From Acidimicrobiia bacterium (GTDB lineage Bacteria > Actinomycetota > Acidimicrobiia > Acidimicrobiales > CATQHL01): 64,000 bases of DNA. The stretch spans positions 1-64,000 of the forward strand of contig VXXM01000079.1 of NCBI GenBank assembly GCA_009835395.1, in the 5' to 3' direction. The notes beneath the pieces were generated by a model that saw nothing but the letters and a program-made list of their open reading frames with translations, ran no database searches and was not told the DNA's origin. The position numbers and the translations under genes are program-made. Below are positions 16,219 through 24,347 of this stretch, piece by piece (the stretch's first letter is position 1; every line of letters begins with the position of its first letter).

Positions 16219-18339
16219 CTACGGCACTGGGGCGATAAACCAGCGGGCGGTGGGGCTCCGAGTCCCGGACCGCTGCGAGTCGCTGCCGTCTGTCGAGACC
16301 GACTGTGAGACCGTCTCGCCGTCGGTCGCGAGGAAGACCTGTGCGAGCACAAAATCGTTGCCGACGGCGAGTTCGACCCGGGGGTACGTGCCGCCGACGT
16401 CGATCCCGAAGGCATCGGCGGCGTTCTGCCAACCCCAGGCGGTGCCGCCGGCCGACCAGCCGATCCAGGTCGGAGGCGGCTCGAACGCGCCGAGGCCGTC
16501 GGTGAACTGCGCAGCGTTGCGTTCCAGGTCAGCGGCCGTGAAGGCCACGAGGTCGTCGCCCGTGTCGGGATCCTCGAAGACCAGGGTCTGGGAGCCGTCG
16601 TCCTCGGCGACGATGCGGAGGCCGTCCGGCGCCGCTGCCCTGAACATGATCTCGGGGGCGGCGAACTCGTAGACGGCGACGTCCGCGGCGAGGTCCCAGA
16701 GGGCCAGGTCGCCCCAGGCTTGGTCGAGGCGCAGTTCGTAGCCGTCCTTGACGATGCGGACCTCGAGGCGGGAGCCGGCGCCGGCTATCGGCTCCGCCGT
16801 GGTCACCACGCCGGCCGGGCCCGCGGTGAGGATCGGGCCGGGTCGCAGGCCCTCGAACTCGGCGGCCGTTCCCGGACCGCGGCCGACATCGAGGCGCTCG
16901 ATGCGGTAGGAGTCGTAGCTCCGGGCGCTGCGCCACGCGGCGCCGTCAGGGCCGCGCGTCATGGGGACATAGCCCTGCTCGCTGACGTCGTGCTCGGTCC
17001 ACGCGCGACCGTCCGGTGAGGTGAGCAGCAGGTCGCCCTCGCCGGTGCGCAGCGTGATGAAGAACCCTTCGACGGTGCTGATCGCCGAGGTGTTGGCCCC
17101 GTCGTAGCGACCTACCGGCTCGGTGCCGGCGCCGTCGCTCGTGAAGAGGTGGACGCGTTGGTCGTGCTGGCCCTCGGATCCCGCGCAGGGCGCCGACTGG
17201 CCGGGCGCAAGGCCCAACTCGTCAAAGGGGATCTCGACGCTCTCGGCGTCGGCCTCCTCACCCAGATAGACGACGAGAGCGCTGTCGGTGTAACGCCAGT
17301 GCAGTATCGAGTCCCGGTCCGGGGTGTGGCCGAACGCCACGAGCAACTCCTGGAGGTCGAGGTCGCTGTGGGTCTCGACGACGGCCACCATCCGGTCACC
17401 GGAGGCCAGTGCCGCAGTCACCCTTGCGCGCCTGACGCAGTACGGCGGCAGCGAGCCCGCTCCGGATCCGACGTCGATGCTCAGTTCGGTCCAGGTCGCG
17501 CCCTGGTCGTCGGAGAAGAACACCCGTCCGCGATGCTGCGGATCGGCTGTGTCCGGCCCGCCGACCACCCAGCGGTCGCCGCCGATGGCGGGGAGGTCGG
17601 GATAGATGCCGTCGGGCATGTCGATGGCGGTCCACGTCGTACCGTCGGTCGTGACCACAACCTGGTTGCCGGCATCACCCCAGGCGAGGGCGACGATGCG
17701 GCCGTCGCCGACGGACTCCATGCGGTAGACGTCGATGAGTCCCGTGCTCGTATCGAAGTCCACTTCGATCCACGTCAGGGTGGGTCCGGTGGACAACTCT
17801 TCGGGTGCGAGGAGGCTCGAATCGATCACCGTCGATCCGGGATCGGCTTGCTCCGCTCCGTCGACCGGCTCGGCTGTGGTCGGATCGGCGAGCTGCCGGT
17901 CGGCCGCCGAGGACTCGTCTCCGGCGGGTGCGGCTGCGGAATCGGCGGCCGGCTCGTCGCCGAGGTCGGCCGGGTCGGCTCCAGCGGCGGCCGGACCGGA
18001 TTCGCCCGTCGCGTGCTCGGCTGGTTCGGCCTCCGGCGCGGTCGGATCGGGGACGGCCGGCTGGGTGGCCACCTGGATGTTGCCGTCGCCGGTGTCGCTT
18101 CCCAGCGTGTTCCAGGCCGCCAGGCCGCCGGCGATCAGGGCCGCCGCGGCGGCGATGCTCACCACACCGTGCCGGACCCGCCTGGCCTTCGCCAGTGCGG
18201 CGGCCCGCTCGGCGATGTCGGTGACCGGGGGAGTCACGATCGGCGAATCGGTCTCCCTGCCGACGGCCTCTCCGAGGGCGTCGCCCAGAGCGTCGCCATC
18301 ACCGTCCTCGCGGGGATCGCGCCGCCGGTTCTCGTTCAT
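16219..18339 (-). CDS. Membrane-anchored ECF sigma partner with beta-propeller-like ectodomain
   Basis: The protein has 706 residues and the same start plan as the 377-residue paralogue: short cytoplasmic part (DALGEAVGRETDSPIVTPPVTDIAERAAALAKARR in pieces), membrane helix 57-78 ending AWNTLG, and an acidic Ala/Pro-rich linker to about 180. A region from about 190 to 520 has Asp-box/BNR-like repeats: TTDGTTW (230-236), SDDQGATW (276-283) and SPDGRAW (441-447), pointing to a sialidase- or Ycf48-like beta-propeller. Residues 527-601 repeat the module found in the paralogue (IVKDGYELRL to GDDLVAFT). A further 100 residues close the protein. It overlaps sigma copy 2 by 4 nt. Function as sensor or anti-sigma is inferred. 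Confidence 0.65.
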   Translation of the reverse strand: MNENRRRDPREDGDGDALGDALGEAVGRETDSPIVTPPVTDIAERAAALAKARRVRHGVVSIAAAAALIAGGLAAWNTLGSDTGDGNIQVATQPAVPDPTAPEAEPAEHATGESGPAAAGADPADLGDEPAADSAAAPAGDESSAADRQLADPTTAEPVDGAEQADPGSTVIDSSLLAPEELSTGPTLTWIEVDFDTSTGLIDVYRMESVGDGRIVALAWGDAGNQVVVTTDGTTWTAIDMPDGIYPDLPAIGGDRWVVGGPDTADPQHRGRVFFSDDQGATWTELSIDVGSGAGSLPPYCVRRARVTAALASGDRMVAVVETHSDLDLQELLVAFGHTPDRDSILHWRYTDSALVVYLGEEADAESVEIPFDELGLAPGQSAPCAGSEGQHDQRVHLFTSDGAGTEPVGRYDGANTSAISTVEGFFITLRTGEGDLLLTSPDGRAWTEHDVSEQGYVPMTRGPDGAAWRSARSYDSYRIERLDVGRGPGTAAEFEGLRPGPILTAGPAGVVTTAEPIAGAGSRLEVRIVKDGYELRLDQAWGDLALWDLAADVAVYEFAAPEIMFRAAAPDGLRIVAEDDGSQTLVFEDPDTGDDLVAFTAADLERNAAQFTDGLGAFEPPPTWIGWSAGGTAWGWQNAADAFGIDVGGTYPRVELAVGNDFVLAQVFLATDGETVSQSVSTDGSDSQRSGTRSPTARWFIAPVP

Positions 18340-18848
18340 TTCTCGATCACCTCCCGGAGTTCCGCCAGCCCTCGCGACACCATGCTCTTGACCGTTCCGG
18401 GACGGACGCCCATGGTCTCGGCGATCTCCCGTTCGGACAGGCCGGCGTAGTAGCGGAGCACGAGGGCCGTCTTCCTCTTGGCCGGGAGCCGGTCGAGGGC
18501 GTCGACCAGGTAGTCCCGTTCAGCGGCCGGCTGCGGAGGCCGATCCAGGCCCACCCGCCGCCGCACCTCCCGCTTGCGCAACTCGCTGCGGGCGCCGTTG
18601 ACCACCGCGGTTCGCAGGTAGCCGCCCGGTGAATCCAGCCGATCCCAGCGTTCGAACACTTGGGCGAAGGCGTCCTGGGCGATCTCCTCGGCGCACTCGG
18701 AGGTATCGACCAGCCCGCGGGCCAACCGCACCATGGGTGCATACTCGGCCCGGTAGAACTCGTCGAACTCGGCGGCGATCACGCGACCATCCAACACTCT
18801 CGGCGGGACAATCGTGTGGCTTTCACTGACGGCGAGGAATGTCCCCAT
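18336..18848 (-). CDS. ECF RNA polymerase sigma factor (copy 2)
   Basis: This 170-residue ECF sigma factor is closely similar to copy 1: FDEFYRAEYAPMVRLARGLV, EEIAQDAFAQVFERWDRL, the identical GGYLRTAVVNGARSELRKRE and KRKTALVLRYYAGLSEREIA. The track start at 19013 adds 55 Arg-rich residues that would read through the promoter. The ATG at 18848 aligns with copy 1. Region 4 keeps the helix-turn-helix (EIAETMGVRPGTVKSMVSRG). It is coupled to the 706-residue membrane protein (ATGA). The two region 4 helices are nearly identical, so cross-talk at each other's promoters is possible. Confidence 0.92.
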   Translation of the reverse strand: MGTFLAVSESHTIVPPRVLDGRVIAAEFDEFYRAEYAPMVRLARGLVDTSECAEEIAQDAFAQVFERWDRLDSPGGYLRTAVVNGARSELRKREVRRRVGLDRPPQPAAERDYLVDALDRLPAKRKTALVLRYYAGLSEREIAETMGVRPGTVKSMVSRGLAELREVIEK

Positions 18849-18855
18849 CAACCGC

Positions 18856-18883
18856 AACGACGCCCGAGTCCCCCGATCGGTTC
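18856..18883 (-). promoter_or_regulatory. Putative autoregulatory ECF promoter, sigma copy 2
   Basis: The minus strand carries GGAACCGATC, a 12-nt spacer and CGTCGTT, ending 7 nt before the ATG at 18848. It matches the element before sigma copy 1 in the nonamer GAACCGATC, spacer and ATG distance. An upstream ACTTCTG is also shared at slightly different spacing. Confidence 0.65.
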
Positions 18884-19101
18884 CAGAAGTCTGTGGCGAT
18901 GCCGCGGACCGAGTCCGGCGGCGGCAATGTCGCTCGTCGCCCAGCGACACGTTCTGATCGCCGGGAGCCTCGACTCGCGGCCTGTCGGCGACTGCGCGCA
19001 GCGGCTGCCGCAAGGACTTTGCGCACCACCGGTGCCGACCCCGCGGAAGTGCGCGAATCGGGCAGAATGATGCCGTACCGCACGCTCAACGAGGAGCCGT
19101 G

Positions 19102-20268
19102 ATGTCTGTACTGGTCACCCCCAATCCCCTGCGTGAGGATCGAGACTGGCCCTCGGCGCCGCCGGAGATCGCGGGATTCCACCGCCGCATGCCGGCCTAC
19201 TCGCCGACACTCCTGCTGGATGCCCCTGACCTGGCCGAACGCCTCGGTGTGGGGCGCCTGCTCGTCAAGGCTGAGACCCGCCGCATGGGCCTGCCATCTT
19301 TCAAGATCCTCGGCGCATCCTGGGCCACCTACCAGGCCATCTGCGAGCACGTCGGCGCACCGCCGGCCCGCTGGGGCAACATCAACGAGCTGGCGGCCCG
19401 GCTGGCCTATCTGCGGCCGTTGCAGTTGTGCACCGCCACCGACGGCAACCACGGCCGGGCGGTGGCCTTCATGGCCCGGCTGCTGGGGTTCGACGCCCAG
19501 ATCTTCGTGCCGGCCGGCATGGCGGCGGCCCGCATCGAGGCCATGGAGTGGGAGGGCGCCAAGGTCACGATGGTGGCAGGCGACTACGACGACGCCGTCG
19601 CCCGGTCGGCCCAGGAGGCCGGGGATCGCTGCATCGTCGTTTCCGATACGTCCTGGCCGGGCTACGAGACCATCCCCGCTCAGGTGATCGAGGGCTACAC
19701 CACGATCTTCGCCGAGGTGGACGAGGCGATCGCCGCCAGCGGCCTCGAGCAACCCGAGCTGGTTGTCGTGCCGATGGGGGTGGGGGCCTTCATGTCGGCC
19801 GCGGTGACGCACTACCGATCCGGTAGCCATCGGCCGGTGCTGGTGGGCGTGGAGCCGAGCGACGCCAACTGCGTGCAGGCCTCGGCGCTGGCCGGCGGGC
19901 TCACGCACGTGCCCGGCCCGCACCGCTCGATCATGGTGGGCCTGAATTGCGGGCAGCCGTCGCCGGTGGCCTGGCCCCGACTGGCCGCCGGTGTGGACTG
20001 GTTCACCTCCGTGGACGACGACGCGGCCCGCCAGGCAATGCGTGACCTGGCCGACGCCGCCGTCGTGGCCGGCGAGACCGGTGCCGCCTCCCTGGCCGGC
20101 CTGGTGGCCCTGCTGGCCGACCCGGCCGCCCGGGAGGCGCTCGGCGACCTGTCGGGCAGTTGCGTCATGGTGACCGTCACCGAGGGCGCCACCGACCCCG
20201 ACGCCTACGAGCGGATCGTCGGCCGCAGTCACGACACCGTCGGCCGCGTCCTCACCGCCATGCGCTGA
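19102..20268 (+). CDS. Diaminopropionate ammonia-lyase-type PLP enzyme
   Basis: This 388-residue fold-type II PLP enzyme starts with NPLREDRDWPSAPPEIAGFHRRMPAYSPTLLLDAP, as in 2,3-diaminopropionate ammonia-lyases. The PLP lysine is K68 in GLPSFKILGASWA. TDGNHGRAVAFMARLLG and SDTSWPGYETIPAQVIEGY follow in the family order. The reaction would turn 2,3-diaminopropionate into pyruvate and ammonia; a related threonine-deaminase-like specificity cannot be excluded. GAGGAG lies just before the ATG at 19102, which I prefer to the adjacent GTG at 19099. It is divergent from the sigma gene. Confidence 0.85.
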   Translation: MSVLVTPNPLREDRDWPSAPPEIAGFHRRMPAYSPTLLLDAPDLAERLGVGRLLVKAETRRMGLPSFKILGASWATYQAICEHVGAPPARWGNINELAARLAYLRPLQLCTATDGNHGRAVAFMARLLGFDAQIFVPAGMAAARIEAMEWEGAKVTMVAGDYDDAVARSAQEAGDRCIVVSDTSWPGYETIPAQVIEGYTTIFAEVDEAIAASGLEQPELVVVPMGVGAFMSAAVTHYRSGSHRPVLVGVEPSDANCVQASALAGGLTHVPGPHRSIMVGLNCGQPSPVAWPRLAAGVDWFTSVDDDAARQAMRDLADAAVVAGETGAASLAGLVALLADPAAREALGDLSGSCVMVTVTEGATDPDAYERIVGRSHDTVGRVLTAMR

Positions 20269-20349
20269 CCCTCGGACGGATTGGGCTCCTACGCGCCGGT
20301 AGCGTGACCGGTGGCGGCTCGGAGCGAACGGGCCGGGACAGGAGCAGCA

Positions 20350-21282
20350 ATGACACGCCCATTCCGGTTCGGCCTCACGTTGGAGAGGAGCAGCAATCAG
20401 GACCAGATAGCCGAGCAGGCGCGCCAGGCCGAGGAACTGGGCTACTCGTGCATGGTCATGACCGATCATCTAGACGCTCGGAACGGGCCTCTCGTGACGA
20501 TCACGGCCGTGGCGCTCGCCACGTCGACGCTGCGGGTCGGCACCCTGGTCCTCTGCAACGACTACCGCCATCCCGTCGTGCTGGCCAAGGAGCTTGCCAC
20601 GCTCGACCGCATCTCCGGCGGCCGGCTGGAGATCGGCATCGGCGCCGGCTGGATGACCACCGACTACGAGCAGGCCGGCCTGCCGAAGGACCGGCCGGGC
20701 GTGCGCATCGCACGCCTGGCGGAGGCCGTGTCGGTCATGGACGGCTGCTTCGGGGACGGGCCGTTCGACTTCGCCGGGGAGTACTACACCGTCCAGGGGC
20801 TCGACGCCGGGCCCCAGCCCGTCCAGCGCCCGCGCCCGCCGCTGCTGATGGCCGGCGGCGGCCCGAGGATGCTGACGCTGGCGGCGCAGCGAGCCGACAT
20901 CGTGGCGGTCAACGTCAACCTGCGCAGCGGCGTGATGAGCGAGAGCGTGGCGGCCAACGCCACAGCCGAGGCGACCGACGAGAAAGTGGCGCTCGTGCGC
21001 GAGGTCGCCGGCGCCCGCTTCGCCGACATCGAACTCAGCGTCGGCGTGTTCATAGCCAGCATCGTCGACGACCGCCACGGCTTCGCCGCCGATCTGGCTC
21101 CCGCCTTCGGGATCACCGTCGAGCAGGCCCTCGGATCGCCCCACGCCCTATTCGGCACGGTCGAGGAGTGCATCGCCGCCCTCGAGGAACGCCGCGATCG
21201 CTGGGGCCTCTCCTACGTCACCATCCCCGCCGAGACCGCCGTGGAGTTCGCCCCCGTCATCGAACGCCTCACCGGCCGCTAG
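20350..21282 (+). CDS. LLM-class (luciferase-like) F420-dependent oxidoreductase, MSMEG_2516-like
   Basis: This 310-residue TIM-barrel protein of the bacterial luciferase family has the F420-type features of the MSMEG_2516 subfamily: RFGLTLERSSN at the start, LRVGTLVLCNDYRHPVVLAKELATLD, then SGGRLEIGIGAGWMTTDYEQAGL. PPLLMAGGGPRMLTLAAQRADIV binds the cofactor phosphate region in relatives. The substrate is unknown. The start is placed at the ATG at 20350, which follows AGGAG, rather than the track start at 20311. An imperfect hairpin follows the stop. Confidence 0.85.
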   Translation: MTRPFRFGLTLERSSNQDQIAEQARQAEELGYSCMVMTDHLDARNGPLVTITAVALATSTLRVGTLVLCNDYRHPVVLAKELATLDRISGGRLEIGIGAGWMTTDYEQAGLPKDRPGVRIARLAEAVSVMDGCFGDGPFDFAGEYYTVQGLDAGPQPVQRPRPPLLMAGGGPRMLTLAAQRADIVAVNVNLRSGVMSESVAANATAEATDEKVALVREVAGARFADIELSVGVFIASIVDDRHGFAADLAPAFGITVEQALGSPHALFGTVEECIAALEERRDRWGLSYVTIPAETAVEFAPVIERLTGR

Positions 21283-21283
21283 G

Positions 21284-21315
21284 ACCGGAACTCCCGCGGC
21301 GCAGCGGAGTCCGGT
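21284..21315 (+). terminator. Imperfect hairpin after the luciferase-like gene
   Basis: ACCGGAACTCC and GGAGTCCGGT pair with one bulged base around a GC-rich loop, immediately after the stop codon at 21282. The position suggests a terminator before the hydroxylase gene. Confidence 0.4.
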
Positions 21316-21386
21316 ACTGTCAAACTGTCAGCAGGCGGCGTGACGTCTGCTGAGCGGAGTCAACTGCAGCCAGTGGGGATGGGCGA

Positions 21387-22379
21387 ATGGCGAGGGCTCA
21401 GGGATACGTGCCGGACGGCATGCCGATGGAGCCGCCAAGGTTCCTGACTAGGCCCTCGGAGTCGCTGGGGAACGTCACCAAGCTCACGAAGCTGATGCTG
21501 TGGCCCTACGGGCTGTTCTACATCGGGCTTTCGGTGGTGATCTGGAACTACTTCACGCCGGCGTTGGCGCGTATGGAACGCTTCGAGATCGGTTGGGTGG
21601 CCGAGATCTACGTGCGCAACCTCGTCATGGTGGCGGTGTGGGTGAGCGCCATCCACTTCTGGCTCTACGTGCGACGGGCGCAGGGGATGCGGTTCAAGTA
21701 CGACGGGCAGTGGCTCAGCACCAGAGCCCGCCGCTTCCTGTGGCGCAACCAGGCGTGGGACAACGCCTTCTGGAGCCTCGCCAGCGCACCCGTCTTCTGG
21801 ACCTTCTGGGAGGCACTTCTCTACTGGTGCTACGCCAACGAGTACATCCCGCACGTCCGCTGGAGCGACGGGGCGGGTTGGGTCGTCTACCTGGTGGTGA
21901 TGACGGTCTTCTCGTTCTGGCTGGTGGCCGGCTACTTCTACGTGACCCACCGGTTCCTGCACACCCGGCCCATGTACCGGTGGGCCCACTACCTCCACCA
22001 CAAGAACGTCAACACCGGGCCGTGGTCGGGCCTGTCGATGCACCCGGTCGAGCACCTGCTCTACTTCTCGACGCCGGTGTTCTTCCTGTTCATCCCCGCC
22101 AACCCGTTCATCATCATCGTCACGCAGATCTTCACCGGTCTGGCCCCGTCGCTGGGCCACTCCAACTTCGACCGGATCGTGGTCGCCGGCGACCGCACCC
22201 TCCCGGCCGGCGACTACTTCCACGACCTGCACCACAAGTACTTCGAGTGCAACTACGGCACCCCGGTCGTCCCCGTCGACGCCTGGGTCGGCACCTGGCA
22301 CGACGGCTCCGCCGAGGCCCACGAACGGATGCGAGCCCGCCGGGAGGCCGCCGGCCACCTCGCCCGCAAAGGCGACTGA
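21387..22379 (+). CDS. Fatty-acid hydroxylase / sterol-desaturase superfamily membrane protein (copy 1)
   Basis: This 330-residue integral membrane diiron enzyme has hydrophobic segments near residues 38-55, 72-92, 125-145 and 165-187, plus another after the second histidine box. The histidine boxes are HRFLH (188-192), HYLHHKN (201-207), HPVEH (about 218-222) and HDLHHKYFECNYG (279 onward), as in the superfamily that hydroxylates or desaturates lipids, sterols and carotenoids. The substrate is unknown. A near-identical paralogue lies at 24348. The two N-termini differ most, while the box regions are almost the same (HKNVNTGPWSGLSMHPVEHLL). Confidence 0.88.
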   Translation: MARAQGYVPDGMPMEPPRFLTRPSESLGNVTKLTKLMLWPYGLFYIGLSVVIWNYFTPALARMERFEIGWVAEIYVRNLVMVAVWVSAIHFWLYVRRAQGMRFKYDGQWLSTRARRFLWRNQAWDNAFWSLASAPVFWTFWEALLYWCYANEYIPHVRWSDGAGWVVYLVVMTVFSFWLVAGYFYVTHRFLHTRPMYRWAHYLHHKNVNTGPWSGLSMHPVEHLLYFSTPVFFLFIPANPFIIIVTQIFTGLAPSLGHSNFDRIVVAGDRTLPAGDYFHDLHHKYFECNYGTPVVPVDAWVGTWHDGSAEAHERMRARREAAGHLARKGD

Positions 22380-22512
22380 CCACACCGGGCCGGTGCCGGT
22401 GTTGGGCCGCCCGGTCCGGTGCACCCGTGGCCGCCACTCGGGCAGCTTCTACGCTCGGGGATGTGACCCACCCGATCGCATCGCTGCCGTTGCCGGCCGG
22501 CGGGAGGGCGGC

Positions 22513-23853
22513 GTGGCCATAGATCTACCCCTGCTGGATGTCTTCGGCGAGGCGCGGTTCGTGGAGGCTTTCGCCGCGGATCGGACCATCGGGGCCTGGC
22601 TCGATGTCGAGGTGGCGCTGGCGCGGGCGCAGGCCGAAGCCGGCGTGATTCCCGACTCAGCGGCCGAGACGATCCGGGTGGAGCTCGAATCGGTCGAGAT
22701 CGATCACGAGCAACTGGAGGAGGGCGCCCGGCTCGTGGGGTACCCGATCCTGCCGCTGTTGCAGCAGCTCGGCCGATCGCATCCCGATGTGGCGTCGTGG
22801 CTGCACTTCGGTGCCACCACGCAGGACATCATGGACACGGCGCTGGTGATCCTGCTGCGCGACGCCTGCAGGGGCATCGCCCACGTCGGCGTCGAGTTGG
22901 GCGACACCCTGGCTGCGCTCGCCGAGTCCCACAGGGCTACGCCGATGGCCGGCCGGACGCACGGCCAGCAGGCCGTGCCGATCACCTTCGGCATGAAGGT
23001 CGCCGGCTGGCTGGAGGAGATCGCCCGCTCGCTGGCGCGCCTCGGCGAGGCGCGGGCGGCCGCCGAGGTGGTCCAGCTGTACGGTGCGGCAGGCACGTCG
23101 GCGGCCTATGGGCCCCTCAGCGCCGCCACGCGCCGGCGCACGGCGGAGATCCTGGGTCTGGGTTGCGACGACGTGCCGTGGCACAGCGTCCGAGACCGCC
23201 TTGCGCAGGTAGCCGCCGGCCTGGGCGTGCTGGCCGCGGCGACGAGCCGGATCGCCCTGGAGGTCATCGACCTGGCTCGCAGCGAGATCGCCGAGGTACG
23301 CGAGGGCGGTGGCCGGCTGGCCGGGGCGTCCTCCACGATGCCCCAGAAGGCGAATCCCATCCTCTCCGAGACCATCGTGGGGCTCAGCGGGATGGCCGGC
23401 GCGCTTGCCGCCGTGCCGCTACGCGCCATGACCGGTCGCCACGAGCGGTCGGCGGGGGAGTGGCAGATGGAGTGGGACTCGTTGCCGCTGCTCGTTGCCT
23501 ATACCGGCAGCTCGCTGGCCCGCTGCGGCGATCTGGTCGCCGGGCTGTATGTGGACCGTGCCAGGATGGCGGCCAACCTGGACATCGATGGGGGCCTGAT
23601 CATGGCCGAGGCGCTCATGATCCGCCTCGCCCCGCTGCTGGGGCGTCAAGAGGCCCACGACGTTGTCTACGACCTGTCGGCGGCGGCTCGGGACTCCGGC
23701 GTGCCGCTGGCAGAGGCTGCCAGGTCGTTCCTCGCAGACCGGGGTTTGGCGGAGCAGGCGGACCTCGAACCGGCGAGCTACCTCGGCGAGGCCGAGGCGA
23801 TCGTCGACACCGCCGTCGAGCGCTGGCGCAGCGCGCGCCGGCCAGAGGTGTGA
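22513..23853 (+). CDS. Fumarase/aspartase-superfamily lyase (adenylosuccinate lyase / PcaB-like)
   Basis: This 446-residue helical lyase has the superfamily signature SSTMPQKANP at about 274-283 and the conserved early blocks WLHFGATTQDIMDTA and RTHGQQAVPITFGMKVAGW. The closest look-alikes are 3-carboxy-cis,cis-muconate cycloisomerase and adenylosuccinate lyase-like proteins outside purine synthesis. The start is a GTG at 22513 with GGGAGGG upstream; the track start at 22393 adds 40 unsupported residues. It sits between the two hydroxylase paralogues on the same strand, so it may act on a product of the same pathway. The substrate is not determinable. Confidence 0.85.
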   Translation: MAIDLPLLDVFGEARFVEAFAADRTIGAWLDVEVALARAQAEAGVIPDSAAETIRVELESVEIDHEQLEEGARLVGYPILPLLQQLGRSHPDVASWLHFGATTQDIMDTALVILLRDACRGIAHVGVELGDTLAALAESHRATPMAGRTHGQQAVPITFGMKVAGWLEEIARSLARLGEARAAAEVVQLYGAAGTSAAYGPLSAATRRRTAEILGLGCDDVPWHSVRDRLAQVAAGLGVLAAATSRIALEVIDLARSEIAEVREGGGRLAGASSTMPQKANPILSETIVGLSGMAGALAAVPLRAMTGRHERSAGEWQMEWDSLPLLVAYTGSSLARCGDLVAGLYVDRARMAANLDIDGGLIMAEALMIRLAPLLGRQEAHDVVYDLSAAARDSGVPLAEAARSFLADRGLAEQADLEPASYLGEAEAIVDTAVERWRSARRPEV

Positions 23854-23878
23854 CCGGCGCCGACCGCGCTCGATCGGG

Positions 23879-24226
23879 TCACTCGATGGCGGCCTCCACG
23901 GCGGCATCCGCCAGAGCCCCCAGCAGGTCGATCACTGCGAAGGCCTTGCCTTCGGAGATCGCGTCGAGCGGCCTCATGCCTTCGAGTTCGGGCTGGGGCG
24001 ACCGCAGCCAGCTTCGCGCCTCGCGGTCGGGCATCGCCTTGCGGGCGAGATCCACGACGGCGCGCAACTCGAGGAGCCGCTCTTCCACGTCGCGACGGAC
24101 GGTGGCCCCTCGATAGCGCCAGCGGACGACGTTGCGCTTGCTGGTCCGGGTGACCTGTGCGAGGTCTCCCACGGTCAGCACCCCCCCGGCGCACACGTTG
24201 TCCAGCAGCGATCTGATCGTCGTCAT
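23879..24226 (-). CDS. MbcA/ParS/Xre-type antitoxin (DUF2384), solitary
   Basis: This 115-residue protein has an N-terminal helix-turn-helix-like part (LTVGDLAQVTRTSKRNVVRWRYRG) and a C-terminal DUF2384 block: SWLRSPQPELEGMRPLDAISEG. That is the layout of ParS/MbcA antitoxins that neutralise RES-domain NAD-degrading toxins. No RES-domain gene is adjacent. The start was set to the ATG at 24226, which has AGGA upstream; the track start at 24280 is Arg-rich and unsupported. It is divergent from hydroxylase copy 2, so it may regulate that gene instead of a toxin. Confidence 0.7.
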   Translation of the reverse strand: MTTIRSLLDNVCAGGVLTVGDLAQVTRTSKRNVVRWRYRGATVRRDVEERLLELRAVVDLARKAMPDREARSWLRSPQPELEGMRPLDAISEGKAFAVIDLLGALADAAVEAAIE

Positions 24227-24347
24227 CGTTGCGGTCCTCCTTCTGCGCAGCGGACCCTGGCGGGACACATACGTTGGCACAATTCAGGCGGGCGAGGGGC
24301 GGCTGGTACGATCGGCAAGCCGCGGATCGGCTAGGGGGACGTTGGCC

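Noticed and set aside
17149-18450. 433-aa plus-strand ORF
   Set aside because: Antisense to the beta-propeller sensor, whose Asp-box repeats and coupling to the sigma gene identify the real strand.
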